The notes under the pieces are model-generated. The model saw only the letters and a program-made list of their open reading frames with translations. It was not told where the DNA came from and made no database searches. From assembly GCF_016741775.1 (NCBI RefSeq), contig NZ_JAERRK010000018.1, positions 62,001 to 126,000 of the forward strand: a stretch of DNA of 64,000 nucleotides, given 5' to 3'. Both the position numbers and the translations under genes were made by a program. Shown here one piece after another: positions 53,442 to 60,879 of the stretch. This DNA comes from Streptomyces actinomycinicus (lineage in GTDB: Bacteria > Actinomycetota > Actinomycetes > Streptomycetales > Streptomycetaceae). Position 1 is the first letter of the stretch. Each line of letters opens with the position of its first letter.

Positions 53442-54781
53442 GTCGGTTCTCCTTCCGTCCCGGGGGCGGGTTCGAGGGACGCTGCGAGCCAGGCTTCGGC
53501 GGCTGAGAGGCCAGTTCCGGCGAAGGCCCAGTGGGCGAGGACGTACGTCGTCTCGGGCTCACGCTCGGGTAGCGCGGCGGACGCTTGGGCTCGGCGCCAG
53601 TCGGCGCGGGCAGTGCGGAGTGCGCCGAGGGTGGTGGAGTAGCGGCGGGATTTGGTGGAGAAGTGGCCGCGGAAGCCGAGCATGTGCGCCCAGGCTCGTA
53701 AGCGGAGGTGTTCCAGGTCTTTGCGGGCGCCGAGGGTCCAGGCGGTTCGGATCAGGCGGCGGGCGTGATCGGTGAGCTTGGCTTGGGCCAGCTCGGCAAG
53801 GAACCTGAGCGGACGGTCGAGGGTGCCGGTCGTGGTCTCGGCGCCCTTGGTGGCGTACTTCGCGATGTACGACGCGACGGCCCGCTCGGTCAGCTCCTGG
53901 CCGCCGTCGAAGTCGGCGGAGCGGATCGGGCGGACGTCGAGTTGCCGACCGAAGACGAAGGAGTGCCGGCGGCCGTCGACGTCCGGCCCGTCGATGCGGG
54001 CGGCGGTCGCTGCGGCGCGGATCGCGTCGGTCAGTAGTTCGGCGGACGCCCACGGCGGGGGCGGGGTGTCGGCGCCTTCCGGTCCGTCGAGGCGGATGAC
54101 CGCGTGGAAGTGGACCGCGCCGCGCTTCTGGTACTCAGCGACCTTGGCAAAGGAGACACGGGCGTGGTCGCGGAAAGCCCGCTGAGTGAGGCCGGCGCGC
54201 TTGGCGACTTCCCGGCGGAGGTAGATCGAGAAGCGGCGCCAGAGGACTCCGGCGTGTGAGTTCCAGAGGACAGCGGCTTCGTAGTCGTACGAGTCGGGTG
54301 TGAGCGGTGTTCCCAGGGCCGGGTCCTGGTCGTCGTGGTGGGTGCCGCAGCGGCAGGCACGACCGACTGTGGGGCGGTTGTGGACGGGGCCGAAGCCGGG
54401 GGCGGTGAAGGTGGCGAAGACGCGCGGATGTGTGGCGACCTGGTCCGAGGTGCCCTTGCCTCCGCGGAGTCCGGCGGTGATCAGGTGGAAGGTGTCGCGT
54501 CGGTAGGTCTCGGCGCAGGCCGGGCAGCGGGTCGCGCGTCGGTTGTTGCAGCGGACCAGGAGGCTGCCGGACGGGAGGGCGGTGGAATCGAGGTGGTGCA
54601 GGGCGGGGCCGATCTCGCCGGTCGCGGTGTCGACCGCGTATTCCGTGCGGTGGCCGTCGAGGCGGACGGGGCGGGTGCAGCCGCCCAGGGTGGAGAGTTG
54701 GCGGGCCAGCTCGGGCAGGGTGCCTATGGAGGCCAGCGTGGAGAGTTCCGCCAGTGGGGGCGGAGTCTGCCGGATGATGAT
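53417..54781 (-). CDS. Rolling-circle replication initiator (RepSA type) with non-canonical start
   Basis: A continuous frame of 454 codons. It contains cysteine pairs (RCNNRRATRCPACAETYRRDTFHLITAGLRGG), the metal-binding HUH-type motif GAVHFHAVIRLDG (His224, His226), and the nicking motif region ASYIAKYATKGAE (about 300-312). Initiators of this kind nick one strand at the element origin. No ATG, GTG or TTG occurs in frame before codon 367. The best start is ATC at 54781, with AAAGGA six bases upstream (ATC ATC ATC CGG CAG). I recall relatives starting MIIRQTPPL. Thus initiation is from AUC, or a start codon was lost. The end overlaps xis. Confidence 0.88.
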   Translation of the reverse strand: MIIRQTPPPLAELSTLASIGTLPELARQLSTLGGCTRPVRLDGHRTEYAVDTATGEIGPALHHLDSTALPSGSLLVRCNNRRATRCPACAETYRRDTFHLITAGLRGGKGTSDQVATHPRVFATFTAPGFGPVHNRPTVGRACRCGTHHDDQDPALGTPLTPDSYDYEAAVLWNSHAGVLWRRFSIYLRREVAKRAGLTQRAFRDHARVSFAKVAEYQKRGAVHFHAVIRLDGPEGADTPPPPWASAELLTDAIRAAATAARIDGPDVDGRRHSFVFGRQLDVRPIRSADFDGGQELTERAVASYIAKYATKGAETTTGTLDRPLRFLAELAQAKLTDHARRLIRTAWTLGARKDLEHLRLRAWAHMLGFRGHFSTKSRRYSTTLGALRTARADWRRAQASAALPEREPETTYVLAHWAFAGTGLSAAEAWLAASLEPAPGTEGEPTWTVDATS

Positions 54782-54869
54782 GGTGGTTCCTTTCGGCTGT
54801 TTCGGCGGTGGGAGGGACGGCCCCGGGGCGGCGGGATGCTTGGCGGCTTGTTGCCGCCCCGGCGGCCGG

Positions 54870-55121
54870 TCAGCGCTTGTTGGCGCCGGTGACGAGGGAG
54901 CGCAGGACTACGGCGGCGATGGCCACAGAGATGGCCGCGACGGCGACGGCCGCGAGGAGCGCGGTCAGGACGACTCCGACGACGACCACCGCGGCGACCG
55001 CGCCCACGTAGGGGCTGAGGGAGTGGTGGCCCGCGGAGGGCGCCGGGGTGTGGGTGTGGTGAGTGCTCAGGGCGTTCGAGCCGGGCAGCGTTGGGACGTC
55101 GGGCAGCCTGGGGCGGAACAC
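54870..55121 (-). CDS. Spd-like membrane protein
   Basis: An 83-residue protein with a Pro- and His-rich start and one or two hydrophobic segments (VGAVAAVVVVGVVLTALLAAVAVAAISVAIAAVV). The GTG at 55121 follows AAGGAGG, a strong site. Small membrane proteins in this place (Spd) help spread the element between hyphal compartments. The assignment rests on position and hydrophobicity. Confidence 0.7.
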   Translation of the reverse strand: MFRPRLPDVPTLPGSNALSTHHTHTPAPSAGHHSLSPYVGAVAAVVVVGVVLTALLAAVAVAAISVAIAAVVLRSLVTGANKR

Positions 55122-55135
55122 GGGGTACCTCCTTT

Positions 55136-55330
55136 TCAGTCGTGGGTGCCGTTGACGACGTCGACGCCGGAGCGGGTGCCGGAGTCGATGGCCGGGGCGA
55201 GGAAGGTCCGGGAGAGCAGGAAGCCGAAGAGCGCGATCACGACGGCGACCCAGACGCGGACGCCGAGGAACTTGATCGCGGCCCAGGCGATGAGGCCCAA
55301 GACGAGGACGAGCGGCAGCGAGACGGTCAC
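55136..55330 (-). CDS. Small membrane protein (Spd-like)
   Basis: A 64-residue protein with two hydrophobic stretches (LPLVLVLGLIAWAAIKFLGV and WVAVVIALFGFLLSRTFL). GTG start at 55330 preceded by GGGAG. It probably acts with its neighbour in intramycelial spread. The exact role is unknown. Confidence 0.65.
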   Translation of the reverse strand: MTVSLPLVLVLGLIAWAAIKFLGVRVWVAVVIALFGFLLSRTFLAPAIDSGTRSGVDVVNGTHD

Positions 55331-55340
55331 GGGAGCTCCC

Positions 55341-55532
55341 TCAGCGAGCGACGCAGCGGTGGGTGCGGGCGGCGAGTTCGGCGGCGGCGCGGCTGTCGTA
55401 GTCGGTGGAGAAGCCGCAGCGCGGAGCGGTGCAGGCGGCGGTGTGCTTCTCGCGGCCGCGGCCGTCGTAGTACGTGGCGACCTGGACGGGGCCGATGCGG
55501 ACGACTCGGCGGAAGCGCGGGTTGGCGGGCAT
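55341..55532 (-). CDS. Mobile element transfer protein family
   Basis: A 63-residue protein beginning MPANPRFRRVVRIGPVQVATYYDGRGREKHTA, with Cys and His residues near the end (CTAPRCGFSTDYDSR; THRCVAR) that may form a zinc site. I recall this family as mobile element transfer protein in Streptomyces elements. Its ATG shares a base with the stop of the upstream gene. Confidence 0.7.
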   Translation of the reverse strand: MPANPRFRRVVRIGPVQVATYYDGRGREKHTAACTAPRCGFSTDYDSRAAAELAARTHRCVAR

Positions 55533-55738
55533 CAGTCGGTTCCCTTCTCGGTCTCTGCGGTCTCGTTCTCTCCGGTGAAATCGGCGACGTGGTCGGCGAG
55601 CCAGCTCACGATCTCGTCGCCCTCGTAGCTGTCGGCGGTGAGGATGACCGGCTCGGCGATCAACATGGCTTCGGTGAGGCGGTTCTGTCGGGTCAGCTCG
55701 GCGGCGCGGTTCAGCGCGCGGAGCGTGGACGGGCGCAA
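55532..55738 (-). CDS. Small acidic hypothetical protein of the transfer operon
   Basis: A 68-residue protein (MRPSTLRALNRAAELTRQNRLTEAMLIAEPVIL onward, acidic end). No motif recognised. It is translationally coupled to the next gene (TGATG) and placed as in related elements. Confidence 0.6.
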   Translation of the reverse strand: MRPSTLRALNRAAELTRQNRLTEAMLIAEPVILTADSYEGDEIVSWLADHVADFTGENETAETEKGTD

Positions 55739-55756
55739 GGTGGGATGTCCTCCGGG

Positions 55757-56374
55757 TCAAGCGAGTTGGGCGGCGATGGCTTCGGCGAGCGGCAGTGGGA
55801 CGCCGAGGCGGGCGCGCAGGGTTGTGGTGTCGATGGCCGTCCCGGTCCGGGTGTGGTGTTCGTCGGCGACCTTGCGGGCCAGGGCGACGAGGGCGGGCGG
55901 CACCGTAGAAGGGAGGGGTGCGGCAGCGGGTAGTTCAGGGATTGAGGCGGCCGGCTCTTCCAGGTCGGGCGGGGTTGGCGTCGTATCCGGTTCCGGGTCC
56001 GGTGTCGTCGTAGGGCCGCGATGGGCGAGCAGGGTTCCGCCGAGGAAGGCGACCGCGGGCCATCCGGCGACGAGGATCCGCAGCCAGGCGGGTACGTCCC
56101 CCAAGTCGAGGAGGCCGGCGGTCGCGACGTTGGCCCCGAGCGAGGCAGTCAGGGCGACGAGGAACCAGCACCACGCGGCGGCTTTCGATCCGCCGGTGCG
56201 GAGCCGGTGCCAGGCGGCGACGAGAAGCAGGTCGACCGAGACCGGATAGGCCCAGGCCTTCCATCCGCTCTGCCCGGCAGCGGCGGCGAGGTCGTGCAGG
56301 TGGGCGAAGGACAGGGCCCCGGCGATGACGGCCTGGACCAGGACCGCGTCCGGGCGGAAGGCGGGGCGGGACAT
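55757..56374 (-). CDS. DUF2637 membrane protein
   Basis: A 205-residue protein with about four membrane segments (AVIAGALSFAHLHDLA, WAYPVSVDLLLVAAW, AAWCWFLVALTASLGANVA, ILVAGWPAVAFLGGTLLAH) and a Pro-rich cytoplasmic tail. This is the DUF2637 pattern, typical of Streptomyces conjugative elements beside tra. A helper role in DNA transfer is inferred. The ATG at 56374 overlaps the stop of the preceding small gene. Confidence 0.85.
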   Translation of the reverse strand: MSRPAFRPDAVLVQAVIAGALSFAHLHDLAAAAGQSGWKAWAYPVSVDLLLVAAWHRLRTGGSKAAAWCWFLVALTASLGANVATAGLLDLGDVPAWLRILVAGWPAVAFLGGTLLAHRGPTTTPDPEPDTTPTPPDLEEPAASIPELPAAAPLPSTVPPALVALARKVADEHHTRTGTAIDTTTLRARLGVPLPLAEAIAAQLA

Positions 56375-56580
56375 CAGTCCAGCTCGCCGGGGTAGTCGGG
56401 GCCGTCCTCGGGGTCGTACCCGGGCGGGAAGATGCCGGGCGGCGGCTCCGGGAGGGACGCGGCCAGAGACACGCCCACGGCGTCGACGAAGGTTCCGTCG
56501 GCGTCCGACGTGCCTGCGTACAGGGCGAGTTGTCCCAGCAGGACGACGGTTCGGGCGAAGTCCTCGCAGTCGGGGCACAT
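56374..56580 (-). CDS. Small hypothetical protein with N-terminal CPDC
   Basis: A 68-residue protein (MCPDCEDFARTVVLLGQLALYAGTSDADG onward). ATG 56580 is chosen because GGAGGAG lies upstream; ATG 56607 has none. It is coupled to the DUF2637 gene. The function is unknown. Confidence 0.6.
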   Translation of the reverse strand: MCPDCEDFARTVVLLGQLALYAGTSDADGTFVDAVGVSLAASLPEPPPGIFPPGYDPEDGPDYPGELD

Positions 56581-56658
56581 GGTGGGTGCTCTCCTCCTTT
56601 CGGGCATGGCGGGGTAGGGACTTGGCGCGATGGCGCGTCGAGCCAGGGGTGAGTGGGA

Positions 56659-58041
56659 TTACTCGGTGACCGGCCGGGGGTGGCTTACCGGTCCGGCAGG
56701 CTTCACGGTCGGCGCGGGCGGGACGTAGGGCCGGAAAGGAGAGAGCGCCGGTACGTCGGGGGCGAGGTGAGCCGTGTCGCGGCAGGTGGCCGCGGCGTCG
56801 GCGAGCGAGATGTACGGGGTGCGGATGCGGGACCAGCCGCCGGAGGTGTCGCCGGCGACGGCGAGACCCGGACGATCCGCGGGGATGGAGCAGGCTGCGT
56901 ACACGGCTTCCGGGGCGATGTCGCCGAGCGCCATCTTCGCGGAGGCTTCGTCGTTGACGCGGTGGGAGACGCGGCCGGTGAGCTGCGCGCGGAGCATGGT
57001 GGCGCCCTTGCCCAGCTCGGCGCCGAAGCGCTGCCCGCAGACCTCCAGATAGATGCCGGCCGCGCGGCCGAGCTGGGCGAGCCGGATGAGCTGGGTGACC
57101 ATCTCGTCCCGCCGTTCCTCCTCCTTGCGCGTCGCGACGAGGAAGAGTTCCGCCACCTCGTCGACGAACAGCACGATGGGCGAAGGTCGTTCGTCGTCCG
57201 GCAGACCCCAGATGTCGGAGGTGATCAGTTCGTCGGGGGTGCCAGGGGCGATGCCTTGTCGGGCCTTGATCAGGTCGTATCGGTCCTCCATTTCCTTCAC
57301 GAGCACCGGCAGCAGTTCGGCCGCCTGCTCGGGGTCGGTCGCCAGGGCGGAGAGCCGGGCGGCGAACGGCGAGAGTTCGACGCCACGCTTGCAGTCGATG
57401 CCGACCAGGACGACGGGCTGAGCCGCCAGGCCAGCGATCAGGTTGCGCAGGTACATGGACTTGCCCGACAGCGTTGCGCCGAGGACGAGTTCGTGCGGCA
57501 CGGCCCGGTAGTCACGGACGAACGCGGTCGCGTCCTCCCGCAGCGCCACCGGCACCCGTAAGAGATCGCCCTCGGTCCCGGTCCGTCGCGGCATCCGCAC
57601 TTTGCGCAGGACGTCGAAGCCGACGAGCCGCAGTTCGACGACTCCGGGCTTGATGTCCCGTACGTACACAGCGTGGACGCCCCAGGCGTGCCGGAGGCGT
57701 TCGGCCGAGGCCGCCACGTCCGCCGGCTCCTGGCCCGGGGCGAGCCGGAGCCGCATACGCAGACCGGTCGAGGTGGGCCGGATGATGCCCCGGCGGGGCG
57801 GTACCGGCGGGACCTCCCGTCGGGTGGTCGCCCGGATGGTCAGGGCCCGCCAGCGGGGAGGAGCAACGGCCAGCCCGCAGGCGTCCATGGTCGAGGAGTA
57901 CGAGCCCAGCAGCCGGGCCACCGAGACGGGCAGCCCGACCGTGGACCAGTACGCAGCGGGGTGAGTGTGCCGAAGGTAGGCCGCGCCGCCTATCGCAGCG
58001 AGCGACCCGCCGAGCTCGGCCACCGTCACCAGGTCCGTCAC
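56659..58041 (-). CDS. tra: FtsK/SpoIIIE-type conjugal DNA translocase (TraSA-like)
   Basis: A 460-residue protein: two short N-terminal hydrophobic stretches, then an ATPase domain. Walker A reads ELVLGATLSGKSMYLRNL (Lys194) and Walker B SPIVLFVDEVAEL (Asp294), with GIYLEVCGQRFG and QLTGRVSHRVNDEASAKMAL later. One such protein is enough for conjugation of double-stranded DNA in Streptomyces elements. The GTG at 58041 just follows the stop of the upstream gene. Confidence 0.93.
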   Translation of the reverse strand: MTDLVTVAELGGSLAAIGGAAYLRHTHPAAYWSTVGLPVSVARLLGSYSSTMDACGLAVAPPRWRALTIRATTRREVPPVPPRRGIIRPTSTGLRMRLRLAPGQEPADVAASAERLRHAWGVHAVYVRDIKPGVVELRLVGFDVLRKVRMPRRTGTEGDLLRVPVALREDATAFVRDYRAVPHELVLGATLSGKSMYLRNLIAGLAAQPVVLVGIDCKRGVELSPFAARLSALATDPEQAAELLPVLVKEMEDRYDLIKARQGIAPGTPDELITSDIWGLPDDERPSPIVLFVDEVAELFLVATRKEEERRDEMVTQLIRLAQLGRAAGIYLEVCGQRFGAELGKGATMLRAQLTGRVSHRVNDEASAKMALGDIAPEAVYAACSIPADRPGLAVAGDTSGGWSRIRTPYISLADAAATCRDTAHLAPDVPALSPFRPYVPPAPTVKPAGPVSHPRPVTE

Positions 58042-58045
58042 GCGA

Positions 58046-58396
58046 TCAGCCCGCCTCAGCCATCGAGAAGGCCCCCGGCATGACGGCCGTGGCCCGGTAG
58101 GCGATGCCGTGGCGCTGCTGGCCGTTGAACACGCTCTGCCAGGGGCGGGCCACAAGGCCCGGCAGCGCGATCGGAGCGCCGACGGTCAGCCCGTCCGCCA
58201 CCCCGCTTTCGGGAATGGTGACCTGGATCAGGGCCGATTCGCCCTCGTCGATGTAGACGACGCCCACGGTCATCAGGACCTCGCCGCTCACGGTGTCCTT
58301 GGCGATCTCACCGGTCTGCCGGTCACGCACCTTCGGTGCCGGCGCCTCGGTGAGCAGGATCGTGGCGGACGAGGTGTCGATACGGATCACACGCAC
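58046..58396 (-). CDS. Conserved element protein, first gene of the transfer operon
   Basis: A 116-residue protein (VRVIRIDTSSATILLTEAPAPKVRDRQTGEIAKD onward), probably a small beta-barrel. Related proteins stand directly before tra in AICEs, but I know no function. The GTG at 58396 follows AGGAGAACTCTCC-type DNA. It is the promoter-proximal gene behind the GntR operators. Confidence 0.7.
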   Translation of the reverse strand: MRVIRIDTSSATILLTEAPAPKVRDRQTGEIAKDTVSGEVLMTVGVVYIDEGESALIQVTIPESGVADGLTVGAPIALPGLVARPWQSVFNGQQRHGIAYRATAVMPGAFSMAEAG

Positions 58397-58438
58397 GGAG
58401 AGTTCTCCTTCTGAGATCGATCAACCCGTCACCTGACA

Positions 58439-58487
58439 GGTTGACTTAGCAAGTTCGAAGTTAGAGTTGCCAGGTTGACTTGTCAAG
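58439..58487. promoter_or_regulatory. Candidate KorSA-type operators before the transfer operon
   Basis: GGTTGACTTAGCAAG (58439-58453) and GGTTGACTTGTCAAG (58473-58487) start 34 bp apart between the transfer operon and the GntR gene. The second contains the inverted repeat TTGAC-tt-GTCAA. Related half-sites recur before the gntR gene. Confidence 0.6.
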
Positions 58488-58520
58488 TGCGATCAAGCGT
58501 CAACAGCCCTTGTTCTGGGC

Positions 58521-59249
58521 TCAGTTCAAGCGGTACGTGTCTTCAAGCTCCTGCCCATCGGCAGGAAGCAGCACGTCGGAAACCTGTAGTGCCTGGCCCG
58601 ATGCATCGAAGGCGATGACCAGGACGCTGAGCACAGGAACCCCGTCGGCCAGACCCAGAAGCTCAGCTTCGCCGACATCGGGCAAACGGGCAGAGACCCG
58701 CTCCGTCACATGGTCGAAGCGGACCTTCTTCCGCCCCTCCAAGTGCTCCCGGACCCCGGCACTCAAGGGCTCGGAGCTCCCGAGCTCGGTGCCGTCGACC
58801 AGGCCGACAGGGAAGTACGACGAAACGAGCTCGACCGCCTCCCCCTCCTCCTCGACCAGGAACCGGCGCATCAGGACTTCAGCTCGCTTCGGCAGCCCGA
58901 GCACCGAGGCGACACGCGCCGGAACGGGCACGCGATCCACCGCGGCCAGCCGCCCCGGAGTCCGCGACTCATCGCGCTCCAGCGCTTCCCGCCCACGCCG
59001 GTTCTTCTGCTCGACGACGGCCGGCCGACCACGCACGATCGTGCCGAAACCCTGCCGGGACTCCAGCCAGCCGTCCCGCTTCAGCAGCTCCAGAGCGCGG
59101 ACCACGGTAGGCCGGGACATCCCAAACGCCTGGACCAACTGATTCTCGCTGGGCACCCGAGTGCCTGGCGCGTACGTGCCATCCTCGATGCGGCGTTGGA
59201 TCGTCTGGGCGAGGCGGACGTACTTAGGTGCCTCCACTTCATACGCCAT
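58521..59249 (-). CDS. GntR-family repressor (KorSA-like)
   Basis: A 242-residue protein with an N-terminal winged helix (YVRLAQTIQRRIEDGTYAPGTRVPSENQLVQAFGMSRPTVVRALELLKRDGWLESRQGFGTIV) and a C-terminal UTRA effector domain. In pSAM2 the equivalent KorSA represses pra and itself, keeping the element integrated. Shared TTGAC-type sites on both sides of this gene support the same circuit. Confidence 0.88.
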   Translation of the reverse strand: MAYEVEAPKYVRLAQTIQRRIEDGTYAPGTRVPSENQLVQAFGMSRPTVVRALELLKRDGWLESRQGFGTIVRGRPAVVEQKNRRGREALERDESRTPGRLAAVDRVPVPARVASVLGLPKRAEVLMRRFLVEEEGEAVELVSSYFPVGLVDGTELGSSEPLSAGVREHLEGRKKVRFDHVTERVSARLPDVGEAELLGLADGVPVLSVLVIAFDASGQALQVSDVLLPADGQELEDTYRLN

Positions 59250-59269
59250 GAATGCCGCCCGTCGAGATT

Positions 59270-59292
59270 GGCCAAGTCAACTGGTCAACCAG
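59270..59292. promoter_or_regulatory. Candidate autoregulatory operator of the GntR gene
   Basis: On the minus strand two TTGAC half-sites (GGTTGACCAGTTGACTTGG) occur 20-40 bp before the start codon. They match the sites in front of the transfer operon. Confidence 0.55.
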
Positions 59293-59338
59293 ACTAGCGA
59301 TAAATCCAATTACGCAATACCACGGCACCAAGTCCGCT

Positions 59339-59776
59339 TCAGTCAGGCCAGGCATCGGCCATCACGAAGGAGACGACCGTGCCGCCGAAACGGCTGGGCC
59401 CGCACCGCCAGGACTCCGCGACGGAGTCGACGAGCAGCAACCCACGCCCGTGTGCGTCATTCGCCTCGGGACGCCGCAGTCGCACGTTCGCCGGATACCC
59501 CGGATTGTGCACGTCGACGCGGAGCGAGGCCCCTTCACGGAACCACTCGACCCGGACGATCCACGGGTCGTCCGACCGGCCGTAGACGACGGCGTTGGTC
59601 ACCAGCTCGGAGAGCATCAGCACGCAGTCGTCGACCGAGCAGGCCGGGTTGTACGGAGCGATGAACTTCCGGAACCAGCGCCGGGCCCGGGGTACGGACT
59701 CCGCAACGGGGTGCAAGGTCATCGCACCGAGCCGCGGTGAGTCCGCAGAGGGATAGCGGTCGATCGTGTAGCCCAT
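59339..59776 (-). CDS. RsbW-type histidine-kinase-like ATP-binding protein
   Basis: A 145-residue single HATPase_c domain: SVDDCVLMLSELVTNAVVYG (N-box) and AHGRGLLLVDSVAESWRCG (G1 region), with GGTVVSFVM at the end. Such proteins are anti-sigma kinases or orphan ATPases, very common in Streptomyces. It follows the small zinc-finger gene by six bases, so both are probably one operon under the AGTGGC operators. Confidence 0.9.
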   Translation of the reverse strand: MGYTIDRYPSADSPRLGAMTLHPVAESVPRARRWFRKFIAPYNPACSVDDCVLMLSELVTNAVVYGRSDDPWIVRVEWFREGASLRVDVHNPGYPANVRLRRPEANDAHGRGLLLVDSVAESWRCGPSRFGGTVVSFVMADAWPD

Positions 59777-59782
59777 CCGCGT

Positions 59783-59956
59783 TCACTCCCTGCCGCTGCC
59801 GTCGCAGTCGAGGCAGCGCCGTTTCGATATGGGACGGACACGGTCATTGACGGTGGAGAGTGCCAGGTCCGTACGGGAGCCGACTCGCTTCCAGCCGCGC
59901 CCACGACATCCCCGGCAAGGTAAGTGCGCGCCCTGATCCGGCCGCCGACTCGTCAC
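59783..59956 (-). CDS. 57-residue protein with DnaJ-type zinc-finger repeats
   Basis: Starts at GTG 59956 with AAGGGG about ten bases upstream and ends six bases before the next ATG. It contains two C-x2-C-x-G-x-G units: CRGCRGRG and CLDCDGSG, the pattern of the central DnaJ zinc domain, separated by about 30 residues. Two such pairs could bind one Zn2+. It is too short to be a chaperone and may be an adaptor for the ATPase encoded next. It is easily missed because of its size. Confidence 0.7.
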   Translation of the reverse strand: MTSRRPDQGAHLPCRGCRGRGWKRVGSRTDLALSTVNDRVRPISKRRCLDCDGSGRE

Positions 59957-59974
59957 GCCGTGCCCCTTTCATGA

Positions 59975-60014
59975 AGTGGCCTTAGCCACTTACTGGATAG
60001 TGGCATTAGCCACC
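59975..60014. promoter_or_regulatory. Two perfect-type operators AGTGGC-N4-GCCAC
   Basis: AGTGGC-ctta-GCCACT (59975-59990) and AGTGGC-atta-GCCACC (59999-60014) lie 24 bp apart, just upstream of the zinc-finger and HATPase genes. The same half-sites occur before the second GntR gene. Confidence 0.75.
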
Positions 60015-60057
60015 TGTGGGATGCAAGCGGTTCGCCGAAATGGCGAACCGGCAGCCG

Positions 60058-60798
60058 TCAGGTGAGGGGGTAGCCCTGCTCGAACGCCCAGCGGTGCGGC
60101 GGGTAGGTGGCCTCGGCGAACTCCAACGGCCGGTCCTGGAGGTCGAACACCACATGGTGCACAATCAAGACGGCCGACCCTGACTCCAGTTGGAGGTCTT
60201 GCGACTCTTCGTCCGTCGCCTCTCGAGCGCACATGCGGTCCTCGGCGTAACTCCCTTGCCGTCCCGTCATGTTCTCGACGTACATCAAGGTACCTTCCTG
60301 GATCCGCTCAGGCTCCAGGAGCTTGGGCGCCCGCTGCCCGACGTCCGGCGCGAACCACGAAGTGGACAGAGTGATGGGCCCGTCCTGGTTGTTGGTCACG
60401 CGCCGGCGGTGCACGGCCCGACGATCCTTCACCAGCCCCAGCGCCTCAGCGACGTGATCCGGAGCCTCCAGCCAACCGGCCGAGGTGATCACCGCATACT
60501 CGCCCGAGGTGTAAATCTTCCCGGTCTGCCGCGCCCGGCCGTACAACTCCCGTGCCCGACGATTGACTTCGAGGCTGCGCACGTACGTACCCGACCCCTG
60601 CCGCTTCTCGACGAGCCCCTGATGGCTCAACGCTTCCAGGGACCGCGCGGCCGTCGGCCGGGACACCTTCCAAGTGGCCGCGAGTTGCCGTTCCGAGGGG
60701 ACCTCATCCCCCGGCCGCAGGTCGCCCCGAAGGATCTGATCGCGGATGAAGTGAGCGATCTGGAGATACTTCGGCTGCGCCTCCTCGATCTGAGGCAT
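60058..60798 (-). CDS. Second GntR-family regulator (UTRA type)
   Basis: A 246-residue protein with an N-terminal winged helix (LQIAHFIRDQILRGDLRPGDEVPSERQLAATWKVSRPTAARSLEALSHQGLVEKRQGSGTYV) and a UTRA ligand domain (PITLSTSWFAPDV; LIVHHVVFDLQDRPLEFAEATYPPHRW). AGTGGC-type operators lie on both sides of it, so it likely represses itself, the HATPase group and the divergent DUF1152 gene. The effector is unknown. Confidence 0.9.
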   Translation of the reverse strand: MPQIEEAQPKYLQIAHFIRDQILRGDLRPGDEVPSERQLAATWKVSRPTAARSLEALSHQGLVEKRQGSGTYVRSLEVNRRARELYGRARQTGKIYTSGEYAVITSAGWLEAPDHVAEALGLVKDRRAVHRRRVTNNQDGPITLSTSWFAPDVGQRAPKLLEPERIQEGTLMYVENMTGRQGSYAEDRMCAREATDEESQDLQLESGSAVLIVHHVVFDLQDRPLEFAEATYPPHRWAFEQGYPLT

Positions 60799-60814
60799 GT
60801 CCCCTCCTCGTTCA

Positions 60815-60872
60815 AGTGGCTATGGCCTCTAGCCACTATAGGGTGAGTGGCTAGGGGGCGAACCCGTAATGT
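60815..60872. promoter_or_regulatory. Divergent promoter with AGTGGCTA operators
   Basis: AGTGGCTA (60815-60822) and TAGCCACT (60830-60837) form an 8-bp inverted repeat, and another AGTGGCTAG lies at 60846-60854. TAATGT (60867-60872) ends seven bases before the ATG of the DUF1152 gene, the distance expected for a leaderless transcript. The third half-site would then cover its -35 region. Confidence 0.6.
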
Positions 60873-60879
60873 GGGGCGC

